This document shows positions 37,110-44,656 of a stretch of DNA of 64,000 nt, piece by piece; the stretch's first letter is position 1, and every line of letters starts with the position of its first letter. The DNA comes from Desulfurellaceae bacterium bin18 (GTDB lineage: Bacteria > Desulfobacterota > Binatia > Bin18), in NCBI GenBank assembly GCA_002238415.1, contig MPMI01000022.1, positions 31,901-95,900 of the forward strand. Reading direction: 5' to 3'. Under the pieces are notes generated by a model. That model searched no databases and was not told where the DNA came from. It worked only from the letters and a program-made list of their open reading frames with translations. The position numbers and the translations under genes were made by a program.

Positions 37110-37517
37110 TCAGACGAATTCGAGCTCCCGGTCCATGGCCGTGGTAGAGCGGTAATAGCACGTCTGCCGGGCCTGGCCGGTGGCGTCTTTGGTATGACAC
37201 ACTCCGCCCTTGCGTGGGATGACGCGGTACAGCACGGAATTCTGTTCGCAGTTGACGCGGACGTCGATCAGATCGAGCACATCGCCCGAGGTGGCGCCCT
37301 TGCGCCATAACTCGTTGCGTGAGGTGGACCACAGCACGGCTTGTCGGGTTTTGAACGTCTCCCGGAGTGCCAGGTCATTCGCATAGCCGATAAACAGCAC
37401 CTCGCCATTCTCGGCGTGTTGCAAAACGACCGGGATGACATCCTGGTCGGTTTCGGCGACCTTGCGTAACTTCTTAAAATCGAGGGTAAGTGCCTTGCCT
37501 TCTTCAAGGGTATTCAT
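37110..37517 (-). CDS. Phosphoribosyl-AMP cyclohydrolase-like protein (HisI family, variant)
   Basis: 135 residues. Overall HisI pattern is clear: DVIPVVLQHAENGEVLFIGY, AVLWSTSRNELWRKGATSGD, VCHTKD and TCYYR. The classical metal motif DCDxD is replaced by N89-C90-E91-Q92-N93, while C90, C107-H108 and C120 remain as possible zinc ligands. The normal enzyme opens the PR-AMP ring in histidine synthesis. Here it lies among LLM and MaoC genes, away from any his operon, so a different nucleotide or ring-opening role is possible. Confidence 0.75.
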   Translation of the reverse strand: MNTLEEGKALTLDFKKLRKVAETDQDVIPVVLQHAENGEVLFIGYANDLALRETFKTRQAVLWSTSRNELWRKGATSGDVLDLIDVRVNCEQNSVLYRVIPRKGGVCHTKDATGQARQTCYYRSTTAMDRELEFV

Positions 37518-37533
37518 GCGGGGACACCTCTTC

Positions 37534-38055
37534 CTAATAGCCTGCGTCTTCGTACGGTCCCAGACCGCGTTTGTAGATCAGGAGTTTTCGCTCGAACGAG
37601 CAGACTTCCTGTCCGTCCTGATTGACCGCCCGGGTCCGGACGTGCAGAACGGCCTGAGCCGGGCGGGAGCGCGATTCCCGTTTGTCGAGCAGTTCGGACT
37701 CGGCATAAATCGTATCGCCGGCTTTCACCGGAGTCGGCAGTCTGACCTCGGTCCAGCCGAGGTTGGCCACGACCTTATTGAAGGTTTTGGTTGTCATGGC
37801 GGTGACCGCGCTCACCACCAGGGTTTCGCTGATGACGTTTTCTCCGCCATGGACCTGGTGATTATAGACCGCGTCGGCGGTACGGGCGGAGAGGTCGGCA
37901 GACCGAAAAGTATGTTGCCGATTGTCCTCAGCGGTAAACGTTCGTCCCGGTCGGTGTTCAAAGACCTGACCAACTTCAAAGTCTTCAAACTCGATGCCCG
38001 CGATCTCCATGAACACGTTTTCTTCAAGTTTTCGGTGCGAATGAAACTGACTCAT
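37534..38055 (-). CDS. MaoC-family dehydratase, paralogue 1
   Basis: 173 residues, hot-dog fold. FEDFEVGQVFEHRPGRTFTA followed by SETLVVSAVTAMTTKTF and VKAGDTIYAESELLDKRES match MaoC/mesaconyl-CoA-hydratase-like proteins. The Asp/His catalytic loop is less canonical (TADAVYNHQ) than in its neighbour. It probably hydrates an enoyl-CoA, perhaps as a heterodimer with the adjacent paralogue, which lies 17 bp upstream. Confidence 0.82.
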   Translation of the reverse strand: MSQFHSHRKLEENVFMEIAGIEFEDFEVGQVFEHRPGRTFTAEDNRQHTFRSADLSARTADAVYNHQVHGGENVISETLVVSAVTAMTTKTFNKVVANLGWTEVRLPTPVKAGDTIYAESELLDKRESRSRPAQAVLHVRTRAVNQDGQEVCSFERKLLIYKRGLGPYEDAGY

Positions 38056-38072
38056 GGTCGTGTCCCTTCGGT

Positions 38073-38600
38073 CTAGTAATTGACGGCTTCAAAGGGCACG
38101 GCGTCACGTTTATACACCAGCAGGTCATAGCCCATCACGCACACGAGCTTGCCGTCTTGATTGATGCCTCTGGTTTCGACCGTAAGCTTTCCACACGCGG
38201 TATCGCCCTCAACGTCCTCCTTGGCGGTAATCTCGGTCTCGGCGTAGAGCGTGTCTCCGCCAAAGACAGGGGCTGTCATATTGAGCGCGGACCAGCCGAG
38301 GATGCGCGTTTTCTTGAAAAACGTCTTCCAGGTCATGCCGATCAGGCGTTGCAGGGTCAGCGTGCTGACGACCAGAGGTTTTTTCCACTCGGTCTTGGAG
38401 GCGTAGTGGGCATCAAAGTGGATCATGGCCTGGTTGAGTGTATCAAACGATTCTTCAATATTGTCTTGTTGGGTAATCGTCAAACCGGGCCGATGTTTGA
38501 AAATCTGCCCGACCTGGAAGTCTTCGAAGTCGAGTCCGTAGCGTTCTCGAAACCGCTTCTCCCCAACCTGGATATGCGACGCATAGGCAAGTTCAGCCAT
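38073..38600 (-). CDS. MaoC-family dehydratase, paralogue 2
   Basis: 175 residues from ATG 38598-38600 with GGAG upstream; an ATG 15 bp earlier is possible. LDFEDFQVGQIFKHRPGLTI and the catalytic-type NQAMIHFDAHYA (HxD) are well conserved, then VFGGDTLYAETEITAKEDVE. R-specific enoyl-CoA or mesaconyl-CoA hydration is likely. It heads the run MaoC2, MaoC1, HisI-like, LLM. Confidence 0.83.
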   Translation of the reverse strand: MAELAYASHIQVGEKRFRERYGLDFEDFQVGQIFKHRPGLTITQQDNIEESFDTLNQAMIHFDAHYASKTEWKKPLVVSTLTLQRLIGMTWKTFFKKTRILGWSALNMTAPVFGGDTLYAETEITAKEDVEGDTACGKLTVETRGINQDGKLVCVMGYDLLVYKRDAVPFEAVNY

Positions 38601-38744
38601 ACCAATACACTCCAATCTTCACCCTTCTGGCAGGTTGGTCAGCCTACCAGGAATCCTGTCGCTCGGGTAGGGTCTGCCCTGTCCCGGACAAGGCAATCTG
38701 GGGGAAGGCTGCGGGCGCGGTGCCCGCACGCCTGGAAGAAGCCG

Positions 38745-38790
38745 GCCCCCGTTTTTACGGGGGCGGTGTGTTTTCGCCGGAATGACGGGT
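38745..38790. repeat. Hairpin plus REP-like tail
   Basis: GCCCCCGT-TTTT-ACGGGGGC (38745-38764) is a perfect 8-bp hairpin. It is followed by TTTTCGCCGGAATGACGGG, which matches one half of the common dispersed repeat CCCGTCATTCCGGCGAAA. The surrounding gap 38616-38869 shows no gene. Confidence 0.55.
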
Positions 38791-38869
38791 TGCGGTATGC
38801 GGTGTCGAAAGGCGGTGGTCCAACCGGAAGAAGGTGGTGGATTATGCGAAATTCATCCGGCCGACGGGG

Positions 38870-39256
38870 CTAGGCGCCGCCCTGGCTGGCGTCGACGCTC
38901 CACATCCCTGAGCCATGCGCGGAGATAAACAAAAAGGCAAAACAGTAGACAACGGCCAACTCGCCTTGATTCTGTATCGGGAGAAGCGCATTCATGCCGT
39001 GCGCCATCCAGTAGGCGGCCGCCATCAGGCCGCTACAGATAAAGGCCGCCCAACCGGTCATCAGCCCGATCATCACCAACGCCCCACCGACCAGCTCAAT
39101 AGTCCCCGCGCCGTAGATGATAAACGCGGGTGCTTCCGGTGGCGGTAAGGGAAAGCCCAACAGCTTCTGGGTCCCGTGGAAGAGGAAGGTAAATCCCAAG
39201 ACGATCCGCATCAGCGCATATGTCTGTCCCCCATATGCTTCCATGAACGAAGCCAT
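38870..39256 (-). CDS. DoxX family membrane protein
   Basis: 128 residues with four predicted membrane helices: ALMRIVLGFTFLFHGTQKLL, IIYGAGTIELVGGALVMIGL, WAAFICSGLMAAAYWMAHGM and LAVVYCFAFLFISAHG. The FxFxxHGxQKL motif is the DoxX signature. Members are small inner-membrane proteins linked to quinone or oxidative-stress functions. Strong AAGGAGG site. Confidence 0.85.
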   Translation of the reverse strand: MASFMEAYGGQTYALMRIVLGFTFLFHGTQKLLGFPLPPPEAPAFIIYGAGTIELVGGALVMIGLMTGWAAFICSGLMAAAYWMAHGMNALLPIQNQGELAVVYCFAFLFISAHGSGMWSVDASQGGA

Positions 39257-39312
39257 AGCATCCCTCCTTTAGTCTGGAATGCTTTCGTCATAGCAAGGTT
39301 GGAGAGAGAATA

Positions 39313-40164
39313 TCAAGCGAACTTTTGGAGCATGGGCGCGTACTCGTCCAGAAACGCATACACCCGCCCCCGGTCTTCGGTCGGTATGCGGACAACGGTC
39401 CGGACCGCGCCGTAGTGCTGAAAGCGCTCAAGGATATGCGCCTTTGGCGCGTTGGTACAAAAACAGGTAATCGGAATAGACTGCGGATCGCGCCCAATAG
39501 ACTCGGCGTATTCATGCATTTTCGCAATCGAACCCGGCAGGTCTTCGACTGCGGCCGCAACCGGAATCCAGCCATCACACAGATCGACGACGCGCTTGAG
39601 CGCAATTTTTGAGCTCAGGCTGCCGAGCAGAATCGGCGGATGCGGCACGGTCAACGGCTTGGGATAGGACCAGATCCGATCGAAGTTGACAAACTCGCCG
39701 TGATACGAGGCCTCGTCTTGCGTCCACAATGCCTGCATGGCCTCAACGCGCTCGGTCAAGACGGTCCAGCGCCGATTGGGCGGCGTGCCGTGATTACGCA
39801 TTTCTTCTTTATTCCAGCCCGCGCCGATGCCGAACAGAAACCGGCCCTGAGAAAGGCGATCCAGAGAGGCAATTTGCTTGGCCTGGACAATGGGATCATG
39901 CTCGGTCACGAGCGAAATCCCCGTCCCCAGCTTGAGCGTCTGTGTCACCGCGGCCGCGGCCGCCAGCCCGATAAACGGATCGGACATATGCACATATTCT
40001 TTGGGCAGCTCGCCACCACCGGGAAATGGCGACTCCCGGCTGGCCGGGATATGCGTATGCTCCGGCAGCCACAAGGATTCATAACCCCGCTCCTCGCAGG
40101 CAACCGCCAGTTCATCCGCGGCCATGGTGTACTCGGTGTTATAACTAAACACGCCGATATGCAT
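39313..40164 (-). CDS. LLM class F420-dependent oxidoreductase, paralogue B
   Basis: 283 residues, same length and layout as paralogue A at 36230-37081: MHIGVFSYNTEYTMAADELA, ESLWLPEHTHIPASRESPFP, LKLGTGISLVTEHDPIVQAK, LSQGRFLFGIGAGW. Clearly a duplicate that has diverged. It may act on a related substrate or the same multistep pathway. AAGGAG site before the ATG. Confidence 0.87.
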   Translation of the reverse strand: MHIGVFSYNTEYTMAADELAVACEERGYESLWLPEHTHIPASRESPFPGGGELPKEYVHMSDPFIGLAAAAAVTQTLKLGTGISLVTEHDPIVQAKQIASLDRLSQGRFLFGIGAGWNKEEMRNHGTPPNRRWTVLTERVEAMQALWTQDEASYHGEFVNFDRIWSYPKPLTVPHPPILLGSLSSKIALKRVVDLCDGWIPVAAAVEDLPGSIAKMHEYAESIGRDPQSIPITCFCTNAPKAHILERFQHYGAVRTVVRIPTEDRGRVYAFLDEYAPMLQKFA

Positions 40165-40196
40165 ACAGACTCCTTCGCGGTTGCCGCTCTCCCCTT

Positions 40197-41255
40197 TTAG
40201 TACTTGGCCATTACCTTTTCGGCAAAGTCGGTCATCTGCCTGACCGGGTCGTCGTCCATGACCTGAAAGGCAAAGTGCGACAGGCCGGCGTCTTCGAGGG
40301 CGTGGATGCGCTCAATAATCTCGTCCGGCTGGCCAATGATGGCCACCACGTCGGCCAGTTCCGGCACGATAAATTCCGCCTCGTCCTCACGCGGATAAAT
40401 GATATGGCCTTCATGGAGGGTAAGATGACGCGTGTCCGCGGGCAGCTCGGCCGCGTATTTTTTGTAGCGCTCTACCCATTCCGCCACCGCTGGAATGGGC
40501 GGCAGCAAAGCGGTTCCCCACTCTACCTGGACGTGCAGGAAATTCATGATGAACGGAGCGACCAAACTCATGATACGCGGCGTCGCGGTTGTCTCACCAG
40601 GAGAGAGGACAGCAGTAGGGAAGAAACATTTTGAGGGTACGTCGCCCGGTGATTTGCCGCGCTTGTGGGCCGCGTCGTCGATGATGGTCCGGGCCGCCCG
40701 CAATCCGTCCGGGTCTATGCCCCAGGTGATATGGCCGTCCGATTCCGAGCCGCAATAGGCCAGGGTCTTGGGACCCAGGGCCGAGATGCTGACCGTCACG
40801 GGGTCTTTGAGGTTGATATAACTGCGGTGCGGATGCAGAAAACGGACAGCGTGTTCTTCGCCCTCCTCCCGGAGCGTTCCCGTCTCACCGGCAAGCAGGG
40901 TCTGGATCAAGCGCACTTCCTTTTTCATACGCGTGAGGCTGATGGGTCGCAGGCCCATCGTCAGCCGGGCGGTGTTGCCTGTTCCCACCCCTAATTCCAC
41001 CCGGCCGGGGGCGAGTTGGTTGATGGTCGCAATGGAATGGGCAATGGTCGGGGCCAGGCGCGTCGTCGGCACGGCCACGCCGGTCCCGAGTCGAATCGTG
41101 GAGGTCTTATGCGCGGCCAGGGCCATGGTCGCATAGACGTCCGAATAGATCATCTGCGAATCGTAAAACCAGGCTTGGCGATAGCCCAGCCGCTCGGCCA
41201 GTTCGACCAGTTCAAAATCGCCGACCCGCGCCGGAAAGGTCACCCCAAAATCCAT
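40197..41255 (-). CDS. LLM class flavin-dependent oxidoreductase (MER-like)
   Basis: 352 residues. MDFGVTFPARVGDFELVELA, GYRQAWFYDSQMIYSDVYAT, IRLGTGVAVPTTRLAPTIAH and LAPGRVELGVGTGNTARLTM match methylenetetrahydromethanopterin-reductase-like LLM enzymes, which usually use F420. Belongs to a different branch from the two 283-residue paralogues. GAGGAG site; 32 bp upstream of paralogue B, probably one transcript. Confidence 0.87.
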   Translation of the reverse strand: MDFGVTFPARVGDFELVELAERLGYRQAWFYDSQMIYSDVYATMALAAHKTSTIRLGTGVAVPTTRLAPTIAHSIATINQLAPGRVELGVGTGNTARLTMGLRPISLTRMKKEVRLIQTLLAGETGTLREEGEEHAVRFLHPHRSYINLKDPVTVSISALGPKTLAYCGSESDGHITWGIDPDGLRAARTIIDDAAHKRGKSPGDVPSKCFFPTAVLSPGETTATPRIMSLVAPFIMNFLHVQVEWGTALLPPIPAVAEWVERYKKYAAELPADTRHLTLHEGHIIYPREDEAEFIVPELADVVAIIGQPDEIIERIHALEDAGLSHFAFQVMDDDPVRQMTDFAEKVMAKY

Positions 41256-41404
41256 CAGCTTCTCCTCTTTGAGTGGAATGCCGCATGCATATCGGGCCAG
41301 CGGGCAGAGGTCCAGCCGTAATAAGTTACTCGGCTATTGTGACGTGAGTCTGACCATGATGTACGCTCAGAGGCTGAATCATAGAGAATTAAGGAAGGAT
41401 TACT

Positions 41405-41887
41405 ATGTCTATCCGCACCGCCAGAGATGCAGACATCCCGCGAATGGTCACTATCGCAGAGACCAAGCGGATTGAGTATGAGGGATACTCCCCCGTCTTT
41501 TGGCGGAAAGCGCCTGATTCATCCCCCAAACAGGAGTTATTCTTTCAGCGCCTGCTTACCAGCCCCGATGTGATCGCACTCGTTGCCGAGGTGGAAGATA
41601 CCCTCTTGGGGTTCATCATCGGCGCGGTCACGATGGCCCCTCCGATTTACAACCCTGGAGGCCTCGTTTGTATCATTGACGACTTTGCGGTTGCCAAGCC
41701 GCAGGAGTGGGACTCAGTCGGAGCGGAGCTTCTTGCGGCAGTGGAGCGCGAAGCAAAAGCTCGTGGTGCTGTACTATCGGTCGTCGAGTGCCCTCAGCGG
41801 GACCAGACGAAACGTGCCATGCTACAGAAAGCTGGAGCGGATGTCGCCTCGGAGTGGTATGTGAAGCCACTTGAGAGCTGGCCCTGA
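41405..41887 (+). CDS. GNAT family N-acetyltransferase
   Basis: 160 residues. Start SIRTARDADIPRMVTIAETK, then LLGFIIGAVTMAPPIYNPGG, IDDFAVAKPQEWDSVGAELL and VVECPQRDQTKRAMLQKAG, a GNAT fold with a weak Q/RxxGxxA loop. Substrate unknown. AAGGAAGG site. The sequence right after its stop resembles half of an integron attC site, so it may be an old gene cassette. Confidence 0.78.
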   Translation: MSIRTARDADIPRMVTIAETKRIEYEGYSPVFWRKAPDSSPKQELFFQRLLTSPDVIALVAEVEDTLLGFIIGAVTMAPPIYNPGGLVCIIDDFAVAKPQEWDSVGAELLAAVEREAKARGAVLSVVECPQRDQTKRAMLQKAGADVASEWYVKPLESWP

Positions 41888-41892
41888 GAGCA

Positions 41893-41924
41893 CGGCCTAA
41901 CAAAGCCGTTCCACTCGACCGCAG
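41893..41924. other. attC-like half-site after GNAT gene
   Basis: GGCCTAACAAAGCCGTTCCA followed by CTCGACCGC resembles the 5' arm (R-double-prime GCCTAAC plus flank) of integron attC sites. The matching GTTAGGC arm is not visible downstream, so the site would be truncated. Confidence 0.35.
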
Positions 41925-41994
41925 CCCTGTACCGGCTCAGAACGAACGTGAGAGGAGACGGTTGGAGTGTATATAGGGACTCTGTAACGCCAAA

Positions 41995-42051
41995 CTATTC
42001 CTCACTTGAATAGCAATAGCAGTTGCGGACCTTCCCATTGCCCGGTATAGC
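41995..42051 (+). promoter_or_regulatory. higBA promoter and inverted repeat
   Basis: TTGCGG (42023-42028), 17-bp spacer and TATAGC (42046-42051) form a plausible promoter 26 bp before the toxin start. Upstream, CTATTC (41995-42000) and GAATAG (42008-42013) form a perfect inverted repeat that could bind the HigA-type antitoxin. Confidence 0.5.
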
Positions 42052-42077
42052 GGGATAGATACAGACTGCATATCCTA

Positions 42078-42377
42078 ATGGGAATACGGAACTTCAAAAA
42101 TAAAGGGACGGAAGACATCAACTATGGCAGGAACTCAAAAGATGCCCTCAAGATACTGCCGAAAATGTTACACCGCAAAGCACGGGTCAAGTTAGCTCGT
42201 CTCGGGGCCGCAACGTCAATGCAAGATCTTCGAGAAATCCGAGGCAACCGTCTTGAGATGTTGAAGGGCAATAGAAAGGGCCAGTACAGCATTCGCATCA
42301 ACGATCAGTATCGCGTTTGTTTCCGGTGGGAAAACAAGCAGGCCACTGATGTCGAGATTGGCGACTACCACTCATGA
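42078..42377 (+). CDS. higB: HigB-like toxin of type II toxin-antitoxin system
   Basis: 99 residues, RelE/HigB fold. LREIRGNRLEMLKGNRKGQY and IRINDQYRVCFRWENKQATD plus VEIGDYH are the conserved C-terminal strands. HigB cleaves mRNA on the ribosome. The toxin gene precedes its antitoxin by 18 bp, the order usual for HigBA. No strong ribosome-binding site is visible before the ATG. Confidence 0.88.
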   Translation: MGIRNFKNKGTEDINYGRNSKDALKILPKMLHRKARVKLARLGAATSMQDLREIRGNRLEMLKGNRKGQYSIRINDQYRVCFRWENKQATDVEIGDYHS

Positions 42378-42395
42378 AATCAGGGAGGTCCCTCA

Positions 42396-42680
42396 ATGGA
42401 AAAGATACACGTCACCCCAGTCCATCCGGGTGCAGTCTTGCAAGATGAGTTAGAGGAAATCAGACTCACACAAACGGCCCTAGCTAAGCACATCGGAGTG
42501 TTACCTAAGACAGTCAATGAAATTTGTCGGGGGAAACGGGGTATTAGTGCAGAAATGGCGATGAAGTTGTCAAAAGCACTAGGAGGGGGTCCTCAATTTT
42601 GGCTCAACCTGCAAAATAATTGGGAGTTAAGCCAACTTAACGAGAGTGATTTTGCAAGCATTGAGACTATCGCCGCATAA
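42396..42680 (+). CDS. higA: HigA-like antitoxin (XRE HTH)
   Basis: 94 residues. VHPGAVLQDELEEIRLTQTA, LAKHIGVLPKTVNEICRGKR and ISAEMAMKLSKALGGGPQFW form the HigA pattern with an XRE helix-turn-helix. It neutralises HigB and represses the operon. GGGAGG lies upstream of the ATG. Confidence 0.9.
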   Translation: MEKIHVTPVHPGAVLQDELEEIRLTQTALAKHIGVLPKTVNEICRGKRGISAEMAMKLSKALGGGPQFWLNLQNNWELSQLNESDFASIETIAA

Positions 42681-42771
42681 GAGTGTAACCATGCAGTGCT
42701 ACGCCGGATGCCCGGTTACTTCAACACTCTCAACCCGCTCGGCCTGCTCTTCCCGCTCCCAGCCGGTTCGT

Positions 42772-43608
42772 ATGAACCGTCGCCTCGTATCCGACTTGGA
42801 GACTTACAAACGCCTACAATCCCTTTCCTCGGACGGTCTGACTGGATGGCGCTCAGGTGTAAAGCACGACTGTAGTCGGGTCTTCGAGTTCTCAGTCAAG
42901 GACGGAGAATTGACCAACGGCCTTGGTGAAGTCGTATCGCTGGAGACCGATGTTGTCTTTCCTCTGTTGAAGAGTTCCGATGTCGCCGGTCACCGTCCCC
43001 CCCGGAAATACCTCTTGGTTCCTCACCGGTCCATGGAGGAATCGTCGCTCGAGCTTCGCAGTCACGCGCCTCGGGCGTGGCAATACTTAACTGCTCACGA
43101 ACGGACTCTGGAAGCCCGCGCTAGTGCTGTCTACAAGAAGAGGCCAAAGTTCTCGATCTTCGGAGTCGGGCCATACTCCTTCGCCCCTTGGAAAGTCGCA
43201 ATCTCTGGACTCTACAAGAACCTACGTTTCACAAAGATCGGACCGATCAATGGCCAGCCCATACTGCTTGACGATACCTGCTACTTCTTCCCGTGTGACA
43301 GCGAGGAAGAATGCCTGTCTCTGTACGAGCTCGTGTCATCGCCGCTTGCGCTCGAGTTCTGGTCATCCCTCGTATTCTGGGACTCCAAACGTCCGATTAC
43401 GGCTAAGCTGCTGAATCTGCTGGACCTCGCCTGTCTGGCAAAGAAGACGGGAGCCTGGACTCCGACTACGCGGCGTATCGCGGAGCGGCAAATGACCCCC
43501 TACACGACCGGTTCGCACCAGCCCATGCTTTTTCGGGAATCGTCCTCCCGGTACGGATTGACGGAGAAAGTATTCAACCCTTTAGCCAACGATAAGAATA
43601 AGAAGTAG
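42772..43608 (+). pseudogene. C-terminal specificity region of an N6-adenine DNA methyltransferase (catalytic part missing)
   Basis: 278 residues from the first plausible ATG; the frame is open back to 42646 but that part overlaps higA and lacks homology. GWRSGVKHDCSRVFEF, NGLGEVVSLETDVVFPLLKS, PRKYLLVPHRS, YKKRPKFSIFGVGPYSFAPW and KVAISGLYKNLRF followed by a DDTCYFFPC segment match the target-recognition half of Eco57I/TaqI-like methyltransferases. The SAM-binding and NPPY catalytic motifs are absent. Probably a truncated restriction-modification gene; an active stand-alone specificity protein is less likely. Lies directly after higBA. Confidence 0.7.
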
Positions 43609-43614
43609 CACGGT

Positions 43615-44622
43615 ATGTCTGCGAGCAGTATCGACCAGGCGATCGAACATCATATCAACGGTCAGTTGGACCAGGCCCTCGGACTCTACGTGCAGGCACT
43701 CCAAGAGGACCCGCAGACTCCAGGGGCTGCAGACCTCATATCGGCCATCCTCCGCACCTATCTCGAATTAGCCCTGGCTTTGATGAAAACAGGCCGCGAC
43801 CCGGAAGCCATACGGAGCTTTCAGCGCGTCCTGGCCATCCAACCCGATGAGCCTGTGGCACATGCCTATCTCAGTCGGCTCTTCATCTCGAACAATGATT
43901 TCCCCCAGGCGACGCGGCACCTGCGCCACTATCTGCGCCTGGTGCCGGAGGATCATATCGGGGCCAAGCTGCTCCTCGCCTATACGGGCGCAGAGGCGGT
44001 CCCGGAGCGACCGGCACCGGCCTATATTACGCGCCTGTATGATAATTACGCCGCCTCGTACGACCAGAAGCTGGTGAGCAGTCTACGTTACCAGTGTCCG
44101 GAGTTGATTCGGGCGGCATTGCAGCGGCACTGCCGGGACAAAGTCGCCATTCTTGACCTGGGCTGTGGAACCGGCCTGTGTGGCCAGGCGGTCAGCTCGA
44201 TGGCCACACGCCTGGATGGTGTGGACCTGTCCCCACAAATGCTGGCCAAAGCCCGACAGCGCGCGATCTATAATGAGCTGGCCGTGGGCGACCTTTACCC
44301 TTTTCTGGAGAAAAAGGCGGGCTGGTATGATGTGATTGTTGCCGCTGGCGTGTTTGAACATATCGGCGACCCCCGCCCTGTTTTTCGGGCCGCGTTCGGC
44401 GCACTCCGGGACTCCGGCTTGTTCATTTTCACGGCTGAGGACAACCCGACCCCGGAGCTGATCGTGAACAGCTCCGGGTACTATATGCACGGCCGGGCCT
44501 ATCTGGCAGAGCGCGCGGCGCAGTGCGGATTCGCCGTCAGTTCTCTCGAATCGGTCACGCTGCGCCTTGATAACGGCAGGCCGGTCCGGGGACTGTGTGT
44601 CGTGCTGCGCAAGACCCCGTAG
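43615..44622 (+). CDS. TPR-containing class I SAM-dependent methyltransferase
   Basis: 335 residues. Residues 1 to about 125 are TPR-like helices (DQAIEHHINGQLDQALGLYV, AIRSFQRVLAIQPDEPVAHA, QATRHLRHYLRLVPED). From about 140 a methyltransferase domain follows with motif I VAILDLGCGTGLCGQAV, then LDGVDLSPQMLAKARQR, YDVIVAAGVFEHIGDP and LFIFTAEDNP. Similar TPR-methyltransferases are of unknown substrate. Convergent with clpA, with a short gap. Confidence 0.85.
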   Translation: MSASSIDQAIEHHINGQLDQALGLYVQALQEDPQTPGAADLISAILRTYLELALALMKTGRDPEAIRSFQRVLAIQPDEPVAHAYLSRLFISNNDFPQATRHLRHYLRLVPEDHIGAKLLLAYTGAEAVPERPAPAYITRLYDNYAASYDQKLVSSLRYQCPELIRAALQRHCRDKVAILDLGCGTGLCGQAVSSMATRLDGVDLSPQMLAKARQRAIYNELAVGDLYPFLEKKAGWYDVIVAAGVFEHIGDPRPVFRAAFGALRDSGLFIFTAEDNPTPELIVNSSGYYMHGRAYLAERAAQCGFAVSSLESVTLRLDNGRPVRGLCVVLRKTP

Positions 44623-44631
44623 CGCCCTGGC

Positions 44632-44656
44632 AAAAAAGCCGGCGACGAGAGTCGGC
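44632..44656 (-). terminator. clpA terminator
   Basis: On the minus strand a GCCGAC...CGCCGGC imperfect hairpin (44638-44656) directly after the clpA stop is followed by TTTTTT (44632-44637). The convergent methyltransferase gene ends 10 bp away. Confidence 0.6.
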
